NCBI GenBank assembly: GCA_017520825.1
Contig: JAFXEX010000028.1
Coordinates: forward strand, 1 to 64,000
DNA from: Clostridia bacterium
GTDB taxonomy: Bacteria; Bacillota; Clostridia; Oscillospirales; SIG627
Length of the DNA stretch: 64,000 nucleotides
Direction of reading: 5' to 3'
The stretch's first letter is position 1; each line of letters opens with the position of its first letter. The notes under the pieces were generated by a model that worked only from the letters and a program-made list of their open reading frames with translations, did no database searches and was not told where the DNA came from. Below are positions 8,877-16,373 of this stretch, in pieces. Both the position numbers and the translations under genes were made by a program.

Positions 8877-9971
8877 TTATTCTGCCGTACTTCCGGGTAC
8901 AAGCAGTTCTTTGGCAAATTCCGTTTTGTCTTTCGTTGTGTCGATTCTTGGGTAACTGTTTGTAAAGAGCGATTCATCGGTTCGTGCTACATCATAATAG
9001 CTTACGTCGATTATCTGCCATCTGCCGTCAATATACGCCTCATTCCAAGCGTGAGTTGCATCTTTAATGGTTACACAGGGAATATCGGCTCGATGACAGA
9101 GATAGATAAAAGCATTTGCATAAGTTCCGCAGATGCCGTTGACGGTAGTGGATGATGTGAAAACATCATTTATTCCTGCCACATTTTCATCCTTGTAAAC
9201 GATGCGGTCGGCGATATATGTTGCTATCGCCTTAACCTTTTCTTTTTCTGAAAGGGCTGCAAGACTATTTACGAATTCATCCGTTGCCGTGTTCGCACTT
9301 TCATACTTGGGGTTGACCTGTACCTTTAAGATACGGTAACCGGGGTACTCATACAGATTCTTGACAGTGGGTTCTGCACCGAAGCTGTAGGTGTAATATC
9401 CCGAAAGAACATTTGCTACCGATTTCATTGCAGTATCGGTCTTGCCGGGAGTAGTGAAAGTGAACTCGGTATCTACATAGTGAGCATAGCTGTATGTGGG
9501 GTTATATCCGTCAGCATTGTTGCCGTCTATTATAACCTTTGTATCCGCTATCGTCTGCCGCATAGTGTTGTATGCTTCCTTTGTGTAGATGTCGCTGAAT
9601 ATACTTTGTTTTGCATTTGCCGAAAAATCCTTTTTTGAAGACGATGTGCCGTCTATAAATATATCGGTGATTACAATAGGTGTATCATCGGGGATTTCTT
9701 TGATTTCTTCTTTATTTGGAACCTCCATATGCACACTGTTTGTTTCCTCAATATATTCGATATCAGCGCCAAACAAGGCGGCTGCATCACGAAGCTTTAC
9801 GTAGTTATTGCCATTTATGTTATATGCGAAAAGCTCCGTTTGTTCTCCGTTCAAGAAGAATATTTGTGATGTTATCTGTGCAAGAACGCCGGAATTTGCC
9901 ATTACTGCCGTTCCGCTGAAAAATACCGCACCGCAGAGTAAACCTAATAAGAAATATATGTACTTCCTCAT
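8877..9971 (-). CDS. Exported transglutaminase-like protein with a copper-amine-oxidase-type N-domain
   Basis: This 364-residue protein has a signal peptide (about 1-25). Next is a short domain (about 38-85, NGEQTELFAYNINGNNYVKL) of the copper-amine-oxidase N-domain type often used as a wall-binding stalk. The C-terminal transglutaminase/protease-like fold (about 240-345) has the full catalytic triad: Cys281 (NGICGTYA), His307 (DATHAWNEAY) and Asp322 (QIIDVSYYD). It could cross-link or cleave surface proteins. The gene lies between the sortase and the giant adhesin, which suggests a role in processing or attaching the adhesin; that is inference. The ATG at 9971 follows AAAGGAG. Confidence 0.85.
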   Translation of the reverse strand: MRKYIYFLLGLLCGAVFFSGTAVMANSGVLAQITSQIFFLNGEQTELFAYNINGNNYVKLRDAAALFGADIEYIEETNSVHMEVPNKEEIKEIPDDTPIVITDIFIDGTSSSKKDFSANAKQSIFSDIYTKEAYNTMRQTIADTKVIIDGNNADGYNPTYSYAHYVDTEFTFTTPGKTDTAMKSVANVLSGYYTYSFGAEPTVKNLYEYPGYRILKVQVNPKYESANTATDEFVNSLAALSEKEKVKAIATYIADRIVYKDENVAGINDVFTSSTTVNGICGTYANAFIYLCHRADIPCVTIKDATHAWNEAYIDGRWQIIDVSYYDVARTDESLFTNSYPRIDTTKDKTEFAKELLVPGSTAE

Positions 9972-10022
9972 TTTGATTTCTCCTTTAGATTGGTTTAGTG
10001 TTTGTCTGACGCTGATTGTTTC

Positions 10023-10877
10023 TTAATCTACCTGCTCGGCTTTAACGCACCATCTGTAATAGTCCGACTGGTTCTTGACGCAGGTGATAAGGGTGATGAT
10101 ATTGTCACTTGTGTTCTGAAGGTCAGAGGTATCGTCAACCGAGATCTTCTCGATGCTGTACACCTCATACTTTCGTGTACCGAGCTTTGTTGTGAGCTTT
10201 ATTTTTGCTCCAAGGTCAAGCTCTTGAATATCCGAGAAGTATGCACCTGTGCCTCTGTTGTGAGAAGCAAGACATACATTACCGTCCCAGATGGAAGTTT
10301 CTTTGAAATGTCCTACGCCTTTGGAAAGTACCGAATTTGTCGTACCCTCATAAACCTTTACAGAAAGGTCAATGTCAGGAATAGACAGCTTTGCGATATA
10401 TCCGCCTGTGTAGTACATATCATCGTCAACTTCCGTGAATGCATCGTATGTGTAGTAGTCCTCGTAAATATCCGTATCAATGTTACCCGGGATAATAGTC
10501 ACACCACTATTATTTGTTACGGATGAGTTCGGGACTGTACTAGTAACCGTCACCATAGGCTGTTCTGTTATACCGCTAACCGATACGGGAGCCTGCGGTG
10601 TTTCGGTGTAGTAGGATGCAAGATTTGGAGTGAGTGGTTCGCCACTTCCGAGAAGGTTACTTGTATGACTTCCGAAAGCGGGAGGGATAAGGGCACTGTT
10701 CTTACTTATATCAACCGCTGTTCGGTTGATATTGTTACCAACTGTTACAACATCAACCGATGTCGGTGTTCCAAACAGTGCTTGTGTTGGCGGTGCTACC
10801 GTGTAATCCGCAGCAAATGCGGGGATTGCAAGCACGCACACAAGTCCGAGAGAGAGAAATAAAACTATCTTTTTCAT
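10023..10877 (-). CDS. Sortase
   Basis: This 284-residue protein has an N-terminal signal or anchor (1-22), a long Ser/Thr/Pro-rich spacer (about 25-145) and a sortase beta-barrel. The barrel shows the family signature: IPDIDLSVKVYEG, VGHF, His206 in LASHNRGTG, Cys266 in LITC, and Arg275 in YYRW. The LITC form and short barrel look closest to class D/A rather than class B; class is uncertain. It would cleave a sorting motif and form an amide bond, and the obvious substrate is the MPKTGY-ending adhesin nearby. I chose the ATG at 10877, which follows AAAGGGA and gives a proper signal peptide. Confidence 0.9.
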   Translation of the reverse strand: MKKIVLFLSLGLVCVLAIPAFAADYTVAPPTQALFGTPTSVDVVTVGNNINRTAVDISKNSALIPPAFGSHTSNLLGSGEPLTPNLASYYTETPQAPVSVSGITEQPMVTVTSTVPNSSVTNNSGVTIIPGNIDTDIYEDYYTYDAFTEVDDDMYYTGGYIAKLSIPDIDLSVKVYEGTTNSVLSKGVGHFKETSIWDGNVCLASHNRGTGAYFSDIQELDLGAKIKLTTKLGTRKYEVYSIEKISVDDTSDLQNTSDNIITLITCVKNQSDYYRWCVKAEQVD

Positions 10878-10878
10878 C

Positions 10879-11784
10879 TTAGTATCCCTTTCTCTTTTTA
10901 CGGATAAGTCTGTAAATAGCATATCCGCCTGCACCAAGTGCTGCCGCACCTGCGACTGAACCTGCTACAATACCTGCGGTCTTTGCTTTCTTTTCTGCAG
11001 AAGAATCCTTTTTGTCGTTGGTTTTGTCTATGTCAATCATAGGCTCGTTTGTCTCCTTGTTTTCCTTAAATACCGCCGTATACGTAACGGTATCGTTTAT
11101 GACTTTCGTAACAGTTCCTTTGTAATCGGCACTTGCGGTATATCCGTTTACATAGGTCTTTGTTTCTGTTCCTGTGTAGATCGCATTCGCAGTGTATCTT
11201 ATTGCAACGTCTGTACCGCTTATGGTTTCATCTGCTGCCGTTACCCATTCGATATTGGCAAGGGTAAGAGTTGTGCCGTCCTTGTCAATAGTCTTGGGTA
11301 CAAGAGAGGTATCTGCCGATGCAAGATTGGGGTAGCTTCTTTCTTCCGTTACCGTGAACTTACGGCTGGAATATCCTGCAGGGGTAAGCTCAAGGGTAGA
11401 ATGATCGAATGCGAGAACTCCGATGTAGCCGTCCTCAGTGGTGATCTCCAATGTTGGCGCAAAGAGTGCCACAACGACTTCTGCATCATTTGTTGCTGTG
11501 TGATAGCTTACATTTTCAATGTGTTCTTTTGTATCTTCCTCGGAGTTGTCGTGTACCTTTGTTTCCACATACTCATATTCAACCTCGTTTTCGGTATATG
11601 ATTCTGAGGGAATAAGGCTTGCATCGCTGTCTTTGGGAAGAACATAGATTTTTTCGACGACCGTATAATCATCGACTGTGCTTTGAACGATTTCCTGCGG
11701 AGTGAGGGTATCGTCTGCTAAAGCAGAAATTGCGAACGTGCTTAATGCCAGCAGTAATACTGCAAGGCGCTTGAATGATTTCAT
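10879..11784 (-). CDS. Exported, C-terminally membrane-anchored protein of unknown function
   Basis: The 301-residue protein begins with a signal peptide (1-23, SALA). An acidic Thr-rich extracellular region follows (about 24-255), with predicted beta strands and a repeated Thr-Tyr-Thr pattern. A Lys-rich linker leads to a single membrane helix (about 271-292, AGIVAGSVAGAAALGAGG) and a basic tail RLIRKKRKGY. I do not recognise a named domain. Only 1 nt separates its stop from the sortase ATG, so the two are cotranscribed. A surface accessory role in the element's sortase/adhesin system is plausible but inferred. Confidence 0.75.
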   Translation of the reverse strand: MKSFKRLAVLLLALSTFAISALADDTLTPQEIVQSTVDDYTVVEKIYVLPKDSDASLIPSESYTENEVEYEYVETKVHDNSEEDTKEHIENVSYHTATNDAEVVVALFAPTLEITTEDGYIGVLAFDHSTLELTPAGYSSRKFTVTEERSYPNLASADTSLVPKTIDKDGTTLTLANIEWVTAADETISGTDVAIRYTANAIYTGTETKTYVNGYTASADYKGTVTKVINDTVTYTAVFKENKETNEPMIDIDKTNDKKDSSAEKKAKTAGIVAGSVAGAAALGAGGYAIYRLIRKKRKGY

Positions 11785-11857
11785 TTTGAAAATCTCCTTT
11801 CTTATTTTGCTTTTTATGCTGTGAGAATTAAATACGAAACATTGTTTTCACCGCCTT

Positions 11858-12865
11858 TCATTCTTCTTTAACGGCGAAAAGCTCCGCGATGCGGTTGTTT
11901 ACAACCTTATCATTTCTGCCGTAAATATCTATCCTTGCTCGGCGTAGCTCGGACTCTCTCGGGACCTTATCGAGAAGCACTATATAGCTGTCGTCAATCT
12001 CACGGCTCCAAGCCTTGTCGAGAAGGAAATATTTCATTTTGCCGATGTGCCACGTGTCCGAAAAGCACATAAGAATCTTGATGTCACACTCACGGAACAG
12101 CTTCATTTTCTCTTCGTCATAGCAGTCATTATACGAAAGAAGCTTACCCTTGGATGATACGGTGTAGGGGGTGCCGAAGTCATAAACGACTGCAGCACTT
12201 GTCTTTTTTATCCTCGCAATGTCAATATCCGAATGAACAATGTATGTAACCTTTTTAGATTTGGCAAAGCGTAAGCTTCCTGTGCCGGAGAAGTCTATCG
12301 CTTTTACATTGCAATTTTGCGATGTTGCTATAAACTCCGATATGTTTATGACTGTGTTTGTCACCCCGCTGCCGTGAGTAAGTCCGAGAACACCAATTGT
12401 TACGCAGGGCGGTTTGTACACCTCGTGTTCTATGACCTCGTGGGGTTCTTCAAAAACATTTACTTCGTAATCGTATATGTAGCCTTTCTTGATAACGTCG
12501 GCGAAGTATTCCTCATCAAGTCTCGAACCTTCATAAATAATGTCGGTTATACCGTAAACATTTTTATATTCGGATATCTGGTCTTCGATATACTGATTAC
12601 GGTACCCGGGAAAGACAATGACGATTCGTATGTTAGGTTCTATCTGCCGTATTCGTGCAAACAGTTTTTTACGATTGGTATTTAGCAGGAGAGTATCTGC
12701 AATTACAAGCACGTCTACGTTGGTATCAAGCGCATCAAAGCGGTCCATAAAATCGTCGTTGTTATCAAAGTGCTCATCAACTATGCGTATATTGTTCCTT
12801 GCAAAGATGATTGCGAGATCATCCGAATGCTTGGTCTTGCCAAGCCACAGTACCACGTTTATCAT
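11858..12865 (-). CDS. CpaE/TadZ-like protein with a degenerate Walker A motif
   Basis: This 335-residue protein has an N-terminal receiver-like half (about 1-115; predicted alternating strands and helices, FPGYRNQYIEDQ). It is joined to a MinD/ParA-like half starting near residue 153 with GVLGLTHGSGVTNTVINISE. The expected deviant Walker A (KGGxGKT) reads LTHGSGVT here: both lysines are missing, so ATP hydrolysis is doubtful. Pseudo-receiver plus atypical P-loop is the CpaE/TadZ layout, used there to localise pilus machinery. The ATG follows AGGAGGTGA and lies inside the end of the upstream gene. Confidence 0.65.
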   Translation of the reverse strand: MINVVLWLGKTKHSDDLAIIFARNNIRIVDEHFDNNDDFMDRFDALDTNVDVLVIADTLLLNTNRKKLFARIRQIEPNIRIVIVFPGYRNQYIEDQISEYKNVYGITDIIYEGSRLDEEYFADVIKKGYIYDYEVNVFEEPHEVIEHEVYKPPCVTIGVLGLTHGSGVTNTVINISEFIATSQNCNVKAIDFSGTGSLRFAKSKKVTYIVHSDIDIARIKKTSAAVVYDFGTPYTVSSKGKLLSYNDCYDEEKMKLFRECDIKILMCFSDTWHIGKMKYFLLDKAWSREIDDSYIVLLDKVPRESELRRARIDIYGRNDKVVNNRIAELFAVKEE

Positions 12866-13250
12866 ACAGTTTCACCTCCTTTTTATGTTCCTCCGTAATC
12901 CGTCCGTTTCGCTCGATGATGCTTTCAAGTATTCTGTATGCTGTTTCAAGTGCTTTGCCTGTATCACGCTTATCCTTTTTGTAAAAAGCATAGAGCAGAA
13001 TTACCTCGCCGTGATGCTCGTAGAACATTACTCGAACCATTGTCTTTCCTGACTTTAATCTCAGTTCATACATCTGTCGGTATTTTTCTGTAGAGAAATG
13101 CTTTACATAGGGCTCGGTGAACGGATTACGTTCATCGCTTATGTATGCAAGCTGAAATTCAAGCTTACGTTTGAGCTTGTCGTCAATATCCCTTAAAAAT
13201 TCCTCCACGGGATATTTGTCACCGTCTTTATATGTGTATATTCTTCTCAT
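12819..13250 (-). CDS. HigB/Gp49-like (RelE-superfamily) protein
   Basis: The 143-residue protein has the phage-derived Gp49-like/HigB pattern: YPVEEFLRDI near the N-terminus, then YELRLKSGKTMVRVMFYEH and the core ILLYAFYKKDKRD (TP replaced). That is the usual RelE-type toxin fold. No helix-turn-helix antitoxin follows; the downstream gene instead overlaps it by 47 nt and encodes the CpaE-like protein. The C-terminal extension (about 105-143) is longer than in typical toxins. It may be a domesticated family member working with the element's partition genes. The ATG follows AGGAGG. Confidence 0.75.
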   Translation of the reverse strand: MRRIYTYKDGDKYPVEEFLRDIDDKLKRKLEFQLAYISDERNPFTEPYVKHFSTEKYRQMYELRLKSGKTMVRVMFYEHHGEVILLYAFYKKDKRDTGKALETAYRILESIIERNGRITEEHKKEVKLYDKRGTVAWQDQAFG

Positions 13251-13265
13251 TAAATCCTCCTGTTT

Positions 13266-14180
13266 TTATTTGTAATCTTCTAAAAATTTAAGTATTGCAT
13301 CACGCATATCAGAAAGGCTTGTGAATTTACTGCGGTACTTTTTTATTTCCGACTTTGAAAAGGATATTGTGTCCTTTGGTCTGTCTTGGTTTTCCAAAAG
13401 ATCTATGATGTCATCCCGTGATAACTCACCGCTGTGCTGTTTTATGAGCTTGGCTTTCTTCAAATCAAGCTTGTATGCTTCCTTTTCATATACAAGCTCA
13501 TATACATCTGTCTGTTCAATTTCTGTTAGATAAGAGAGCTCTGCGGCAACTTTGATGTTCAGCTTTTTATTATCAAGTGCATCTATAAGTTGTGTGATGA
13601 GATGGTTGAGTCTGAGATAAAGATATACATTTGACTTTGAAGTGTTAAACTCTTTTTCCATGATCTTGTCTATCTTTTCATCAGAATTCCACCCGGTGGA
13701 ATTTTCATCGGAAGTACGTTTTCGTCCTTTCAAATCCGTGTATCTTATGAGGTAGGAGCGAGCAATTTCGGATGGGAGTTGTGTGTCTCTCTGTTGAAAG
13801 TTGGTCGCTATCATTATGCGATTGGCAAGCTCATCGTCAGCCTGAATCACAAGAACCTTTATCTCTTTATCACCGTTGTACTCACAAGCACGTGTACGGC
13901 GATGACCTGCGAGAATCTCGTATATACCATATTCGATTTGACGAACTATGACGGGCTGCATAAGTCCATTTTCTCTGATACTGTCTGCAAGTGCACGAAA
14001 TTTATCGTCCTCGATCACCTTGAAAGGATGATTTTCTTTCTCACGAAGCTGCGAAATAGGGAGTACCGTCATTCTCGCATTTACTGACAAACCGAACATT
14101 TCCGTAAGACCGCTTACCGCAGATATTCCGCTATTTTCCGTCTTTCTTGAAAAAGCCGAAAAAACATCATTGTTTGCCAT
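13266..14180 (-). CDS. parB: ParB-family partition protein
   Basis: This 304-residue protein has a ParB/Spo0J nuclease-like N-domain with LREKENHPFKVIEDD, SIRENGLMQPVIVR and EILAGHRRTRACE (about 45-115). A helix-turn-helix region follows (about 125-200) and then a Lys-rich C-terminus. It would bind parS-like sites and act with the ParA encoded just upstream; the reading frames overlap by 14 nt. The ATG at 14180 was chosen because GGAG precedes it. ParB-ParA pairs of this type sit in Tn1549/CTn-type elements and support stable maintenance of the excised circle. Confidence 0.92.
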   Translation of the reverse strand: MANNDVFSAFSRKTENSGISAVSGLTEMFGLSVNARMTVLPISQLREKENHPFKVIEDDKFRALADSIRENGLMQPVIVRQIEYGIYEILAGHRRTRACEYNGDKEIKVLVIQADDELANRIMIATNFQQRDTQLPSEIARSYLIRYTDLKGRKRTSDENSTGWNSDEKIDKIMEKEFNTSKSNVYLYLRLNHLITQLIDALDNKKLNIKVAAELSYLTEIEQTDVYELVYEKEAYKLDLKKAKLIKQHSGELSRDDIIDLLENQDRPKDTISFSKSEIKKYRSKFTSLSDMRDAILKFLEDYK

Positions 14181-14955
14181 TTGCCACCAGCTCCTTTGCA
14201 ATATTCATATATGCCACAGACACGGGATGCTTTGGTGCAAGCTCGATAAGACTTTTTCCATACAGCGGTTGTTCTGCCGCTTTGATGGAATATGGAATTG
14301 TATCATTAAATACGTTGATCTCCGCTCCGTATATCTCAAACAGTTTTGCTTCAATACCTTGACTGAGCTTGGTTCTTTGCTGATACATCGTAAGGAACAC
14401 GCCTGCAATCTTCAAGTCGGGGTTTAGCTTTTTCTTCACCATTTCAACAGTACCGAGCATTACCTTGAGACTTTCAAAGCTGAGATAGTGAGCTTCAACG
14501 GGGATAAGCACGCTGTTTGATGCGGTAAGTGCATTTGTTACCATAAGCCCGAGATTAGGTGGGCAGTCAATAACGATGTAGTCATAGTCCTCACGAACCG
14601 TGTCAACAATTGCCTTGAGAACACATTCACGGTTGAAAGCGTTCATAAGGCGGTAGTCGATACCTGTAAGCAAAAAGTTGGACGGTAGAATACCTACGAT
14701 ACCAACGTTATATATACATTCACGCACCCGCTGTTTTGTTACCTCACCCTCGATTGCTTCTGTCATAAGAGTAACAATGGTGTTTGGATTCTCATCATAG
14801 TTCTTACCGAGTGCCTTGGCAATGTTGCCTTGGCAGTCGGTGTCAATTATAAGTACCTTCTTACCAAGCTTTGCGAAAGAATACGCGATGTTGATGCTGG
14901 AAACGGTCTTTCCGACTCCGCCTTTCAGGTTGATTAAGCATATAACTTCACTCAT
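14167..14955 (-). CDS. parA: ParA/Soj-family partition ATPase
   Basis: The 262-residue P-loop ATPase has a deviant Walker A (LKGGVGKTVSSIN, residues about 9-21), a switch I/Walker B region (IDTDCQGN near 38; YIVIDCPPNLG near 126) and the ParA alpha/beta fold throughout. It partners with the overlapping parB downstream. The ATG follows a perfect AGGAGG. About 500 bp of iteron-like, terminator-rich leader lies upstream, and two terminators just before the gene imply that it is attenuated or has its own weak promoter. Confidence 0.95.
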   Translation of the reverse strand: MSEVICLINLKGGVGKTVSSINIAYSFAKLGKKVLIIDTDCQGNIAKALGKNYDENPNTIVTLMTEAIEGEVTKQRVRECIYNVGIVGILPSNFLLTGIDYRLMNAFNRECVLKAIVDTVREDYDYIVIDCPPNLGLMVTNALTASNSVLIPVEAHYLSFESLKVMLGTVEMVKKKLNPDLKIAGVFLTMYQQRTKLSQGIEAKLFEIYGAEINVFNDTIPYSIKAAEQPLYGKSLIELAPKHPVSVAYMNIAKELVANGKQ

Positions 14956-15039
14956 AATTTTTACCTCCTGAATATTTTGGTGTATTTATTTTAAAAGCTT
15001 CCAATGTATGATTACAAATGAATCTTGGCTAAAACAAAA

Positions 15040-15062
15040 CTTCCGGACGTTTTGTCCGGAAG
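15040..15062 (-). terminator. Strong intrinsic terminator in the parA leader (second of two)
   Basis: CTTCCGGAC and GTCCGGAAG form a perfect 9-bp GC-rich stem followed by TTTTGTTTT on the minus strand, about 85 bp upstream of the parA ATG. Confidence 0.85.
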
Positions 15063-15086
15063 TAAGGGGGAGTGTATATAAAACAA

Positions 15087-15110
15087 GGAGACTGCTTTTT
15101 TACAGTCTCC
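15087..15110 (-). terminator. Intrinsic terminator in the parA leader (first of two)
   Basis: GGAGACTG and CAGTCTCC form a perfect 8-bp stem with an 8-nt loop, followed by TTGTTTTATA on the minus strand. It stands in tandem with the terminator at 15040-15062. Confidence 0.8.
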
Positions 15111-15197
15111 CTGAGAATTTTCTATATTAAATTCTGTATTTGGTTTTTATAAAATGTTGTATTGGCTTTTTTGTAAAATTGTTTTGTATGCAATCTC

Positions 15198-15241
15198 TAT
15201 ACTATTCACTACACCATTTACTACACCATTTTTTACACCAT
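15198..15241 (-). repeat. Iteron-like array, four 12-bp units
   Basis: TACACCAT occurs at 15210, 15222 and 15234, with a degenerate copy (TATACTAT) at 15198. The spacing is exactly 12 bp each time. On the minus strand each unit reads ATGGTGTA. Short, evenly phased repeats upstream of parA look like initiator-binding iterons of a plasmid-like origin. Confidence 0.7.
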
Positions 15242-15263
15242 TTTGTCGTGGAGTTATATGGAG

Positions 15264-15279
15264 ATGTATAGAGATACAT
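15264..15279. promoter_or_regulatory. Palindromic operator-like site
   Basis: ATGTAT-AGAG-ATACAT is a perfect 6+6 palindrome between the iterons and the upstream mini-ORF. The bound protein is unknown. Confidence 0.4.
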
Positions 15280-15338
15280 TTTAATTGACCTTCAAAAAAG
15301 CCTTGTATAATAAGGGTTTTATCGACTTTTATAGAGAT

Positions 15339-15386
15339 TTATAGAGAAATGAAAACATGGGTATAGATTACTATACCTAATTTCAT
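15339..15386 (-). CDS. Putative 15-residue leader peptide
   Basis: The mini-ORF MKLGIVIYTHVFISL starts at an ATG preceded by a perfect AAGGAG 6 nt upstream and lies directly behind the strong promoter at 15432-15460. The palindrome GGTATAG-ATTA-CTATACC (15359-15376) lies inside it. With two terminators between it and parA, it could be a leader peptide for attenuation, or only the relic of a longer gene. Its translation is not proven. Confidence 0.45.
   Translation of the reverse strand: MKLGIVIYTHVFISL
15359..15376. promoter_or_regulatory. Palindrome inside the leader ORF
   Basis: GGTATAG and CTATACC form a perfect 7-bp inverted repeat around ATTA. It is either a repressor operator just downstream of the promoter at 15432-15460 or an RNA hairpin. 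Confidence 0.5.
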
Positions 15387-15431
15387 TTTTTATCTCCTTG
15401 ATGTTATTGCAAAAATATAAAACTACATTGT

Positions 15432-15460
15432 AGTATAGCACATCAAATTGAATTTTTCAA
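15432..15460 (-). promoter_or_regulatory. Sigma-A promoter of the parA leader
   Basis: On the minus strand, TTGAAA (15455-15460), a 17-bp spacer and TATACT (15432-15437). The start site would be just upstream of the AAGGAG site of the mini-ORF. Confidence 0.75.
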
Positions 15461-15548
15461 GAGAAATGGCATTTTTTGTGGGATAGAAGATTGAAAAAGC
15501 CTGAATTTTATGATATTATGAATTTAACCGTGAAACGATTAAATTCAA

Positions 15549-15593
15549 GCGATATAAATTCCTTATGGAATTTGCGATATGTCCCTTCGGGAC
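15549..15593 (+). repeat. Short hairpin array (two units, GCGATAT linker)
   Basis: Two consecutive units each start with GCGATAT. They carry the stems AAATTCC-TTAT-GGAATTT and GTCCC-TTC-GGGAC. The design matches the hairpin arrays at 21743, 21891 and 51086. Confidence 0.6.
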
Positions 15594-15768
15594 GAGAAGT
15601 GGTATAGAAAGGATTTTACCAAACGGCAAGGGAGTACAAACCACTTTTGCCGATAATTCCAGTGTTGTATATAGGGTAATTACAAAGACACCTAATAGTC
15701 CGGCAGTTGAGATTACTTTTAAAACTCCGGGAAAAATAAAACCACAAAAAATACATTTCATAAAATGA
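15565..15768 (+). pseudogene. C-terminal stub of a polymorphic toxin
   Basis: This 67-residue open frame ends in a pattern typical of the last strands of secreted polymorphic toxin nucleases: RILPNGKGVQTTFADN, then TPNSPAVEI and a terminal KPQKIHFIK. No secretion or repeat domain precedes it, and its first codons lie in the hairpin array, so it looks like a detached toxin tip. The following gene starts 14 nt later and would be its immunity gene. I cannot see catalytic residues, so activity is unlikely; the family link is from general pattern memory. Confidence 0.55.
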
Positions 15769-15782
15769 AGGGGTGATGTTGA

Positions 15783-16325
15783 GTGATATATGTAACTTTG
15801 AATAATAATATGGAAGAAATGTTAAGAAATACAAAAGAATCCAAATTTATTTCATATGAGTGTGGTAAAAATTTTGATACAGCATACGGTAATTTGAGAA
15901 TAAACACAGACACCGTGTCAATTGAACTTAGTAATATAGCAAAAGAAATGCCTTTTTTTGACGGGGTTGAAGATATAGCGTGTTTGGAATTCAAGGTTTC
16001 TAATCCTGCTATTGAGTTTAAACCGTATTGCATAGAACCTTTTGAAGTGTTTGAAATTGATGCGAAAATCGAAAGCATAGAAATTATAAACGATACGATT
16101 AACGTAAACGACGGAGAATATGAAATTGCTTTTGATAGAGCCATCATTTTCAGAACGGATAAAAAAGATATAATGTTTTCGAGAGACGTTTGGTTTTCTG
16201 AGGTAATTACAATCAGCGAACACGATGATTATGATGCTATTTATCCCATTGATGAGGTTATTGAATTATGGTCTGACCAAGGCGAAAACAAAGTAAACGT
16301 ACGCAGAACTATCAGAAAACTATAA
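15783..16325 (+). CDS. Putative immunity protein (hypothetical)
   Basis: The 180-residue cytoplasmic protein is acidic and rich in Ile, Asp and Glu, with no signal peptide or membrane segment. I do not recognise a named family. It starts at GTG with GGGGTGA 6 nt upstream and directly follows a toxin C-terminal stub, the classic toxin-immunity order. Two further immunity-like genes follow. Base composition is clearly more AT-rich than the chromosomal genes after 17.6 kb, suggesting horizontal acquisition. Confidence 0.6.
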   Translation: MIYVTLNNNMEEMLRNTKESKFISYECGKNFDTAYGNLRINTDTVSIELSNIAKEMPFFDGVEDIACLEFKVSNPAIEFKPYCIEPFEVFEIDAKIESIEIINDTINVNDGEYEIAFDRAIIFRTDKKDIMFSRDVWFSEVITISEHDDYDAIYPIDEVIELWSDQGENKVNVRRTIRKL

Positions 16326-16373
16326 TTTTAACTACTTGATTTACAGAACACAATTAACGATTGAGGCAACAAA

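Noticed and set aside
14956-15500. Attachment site of the integrated element
   Set aside because: The element end probably lies between here and 17.5 kb, but with neither the other end nor the integrase in view no att core can be named.
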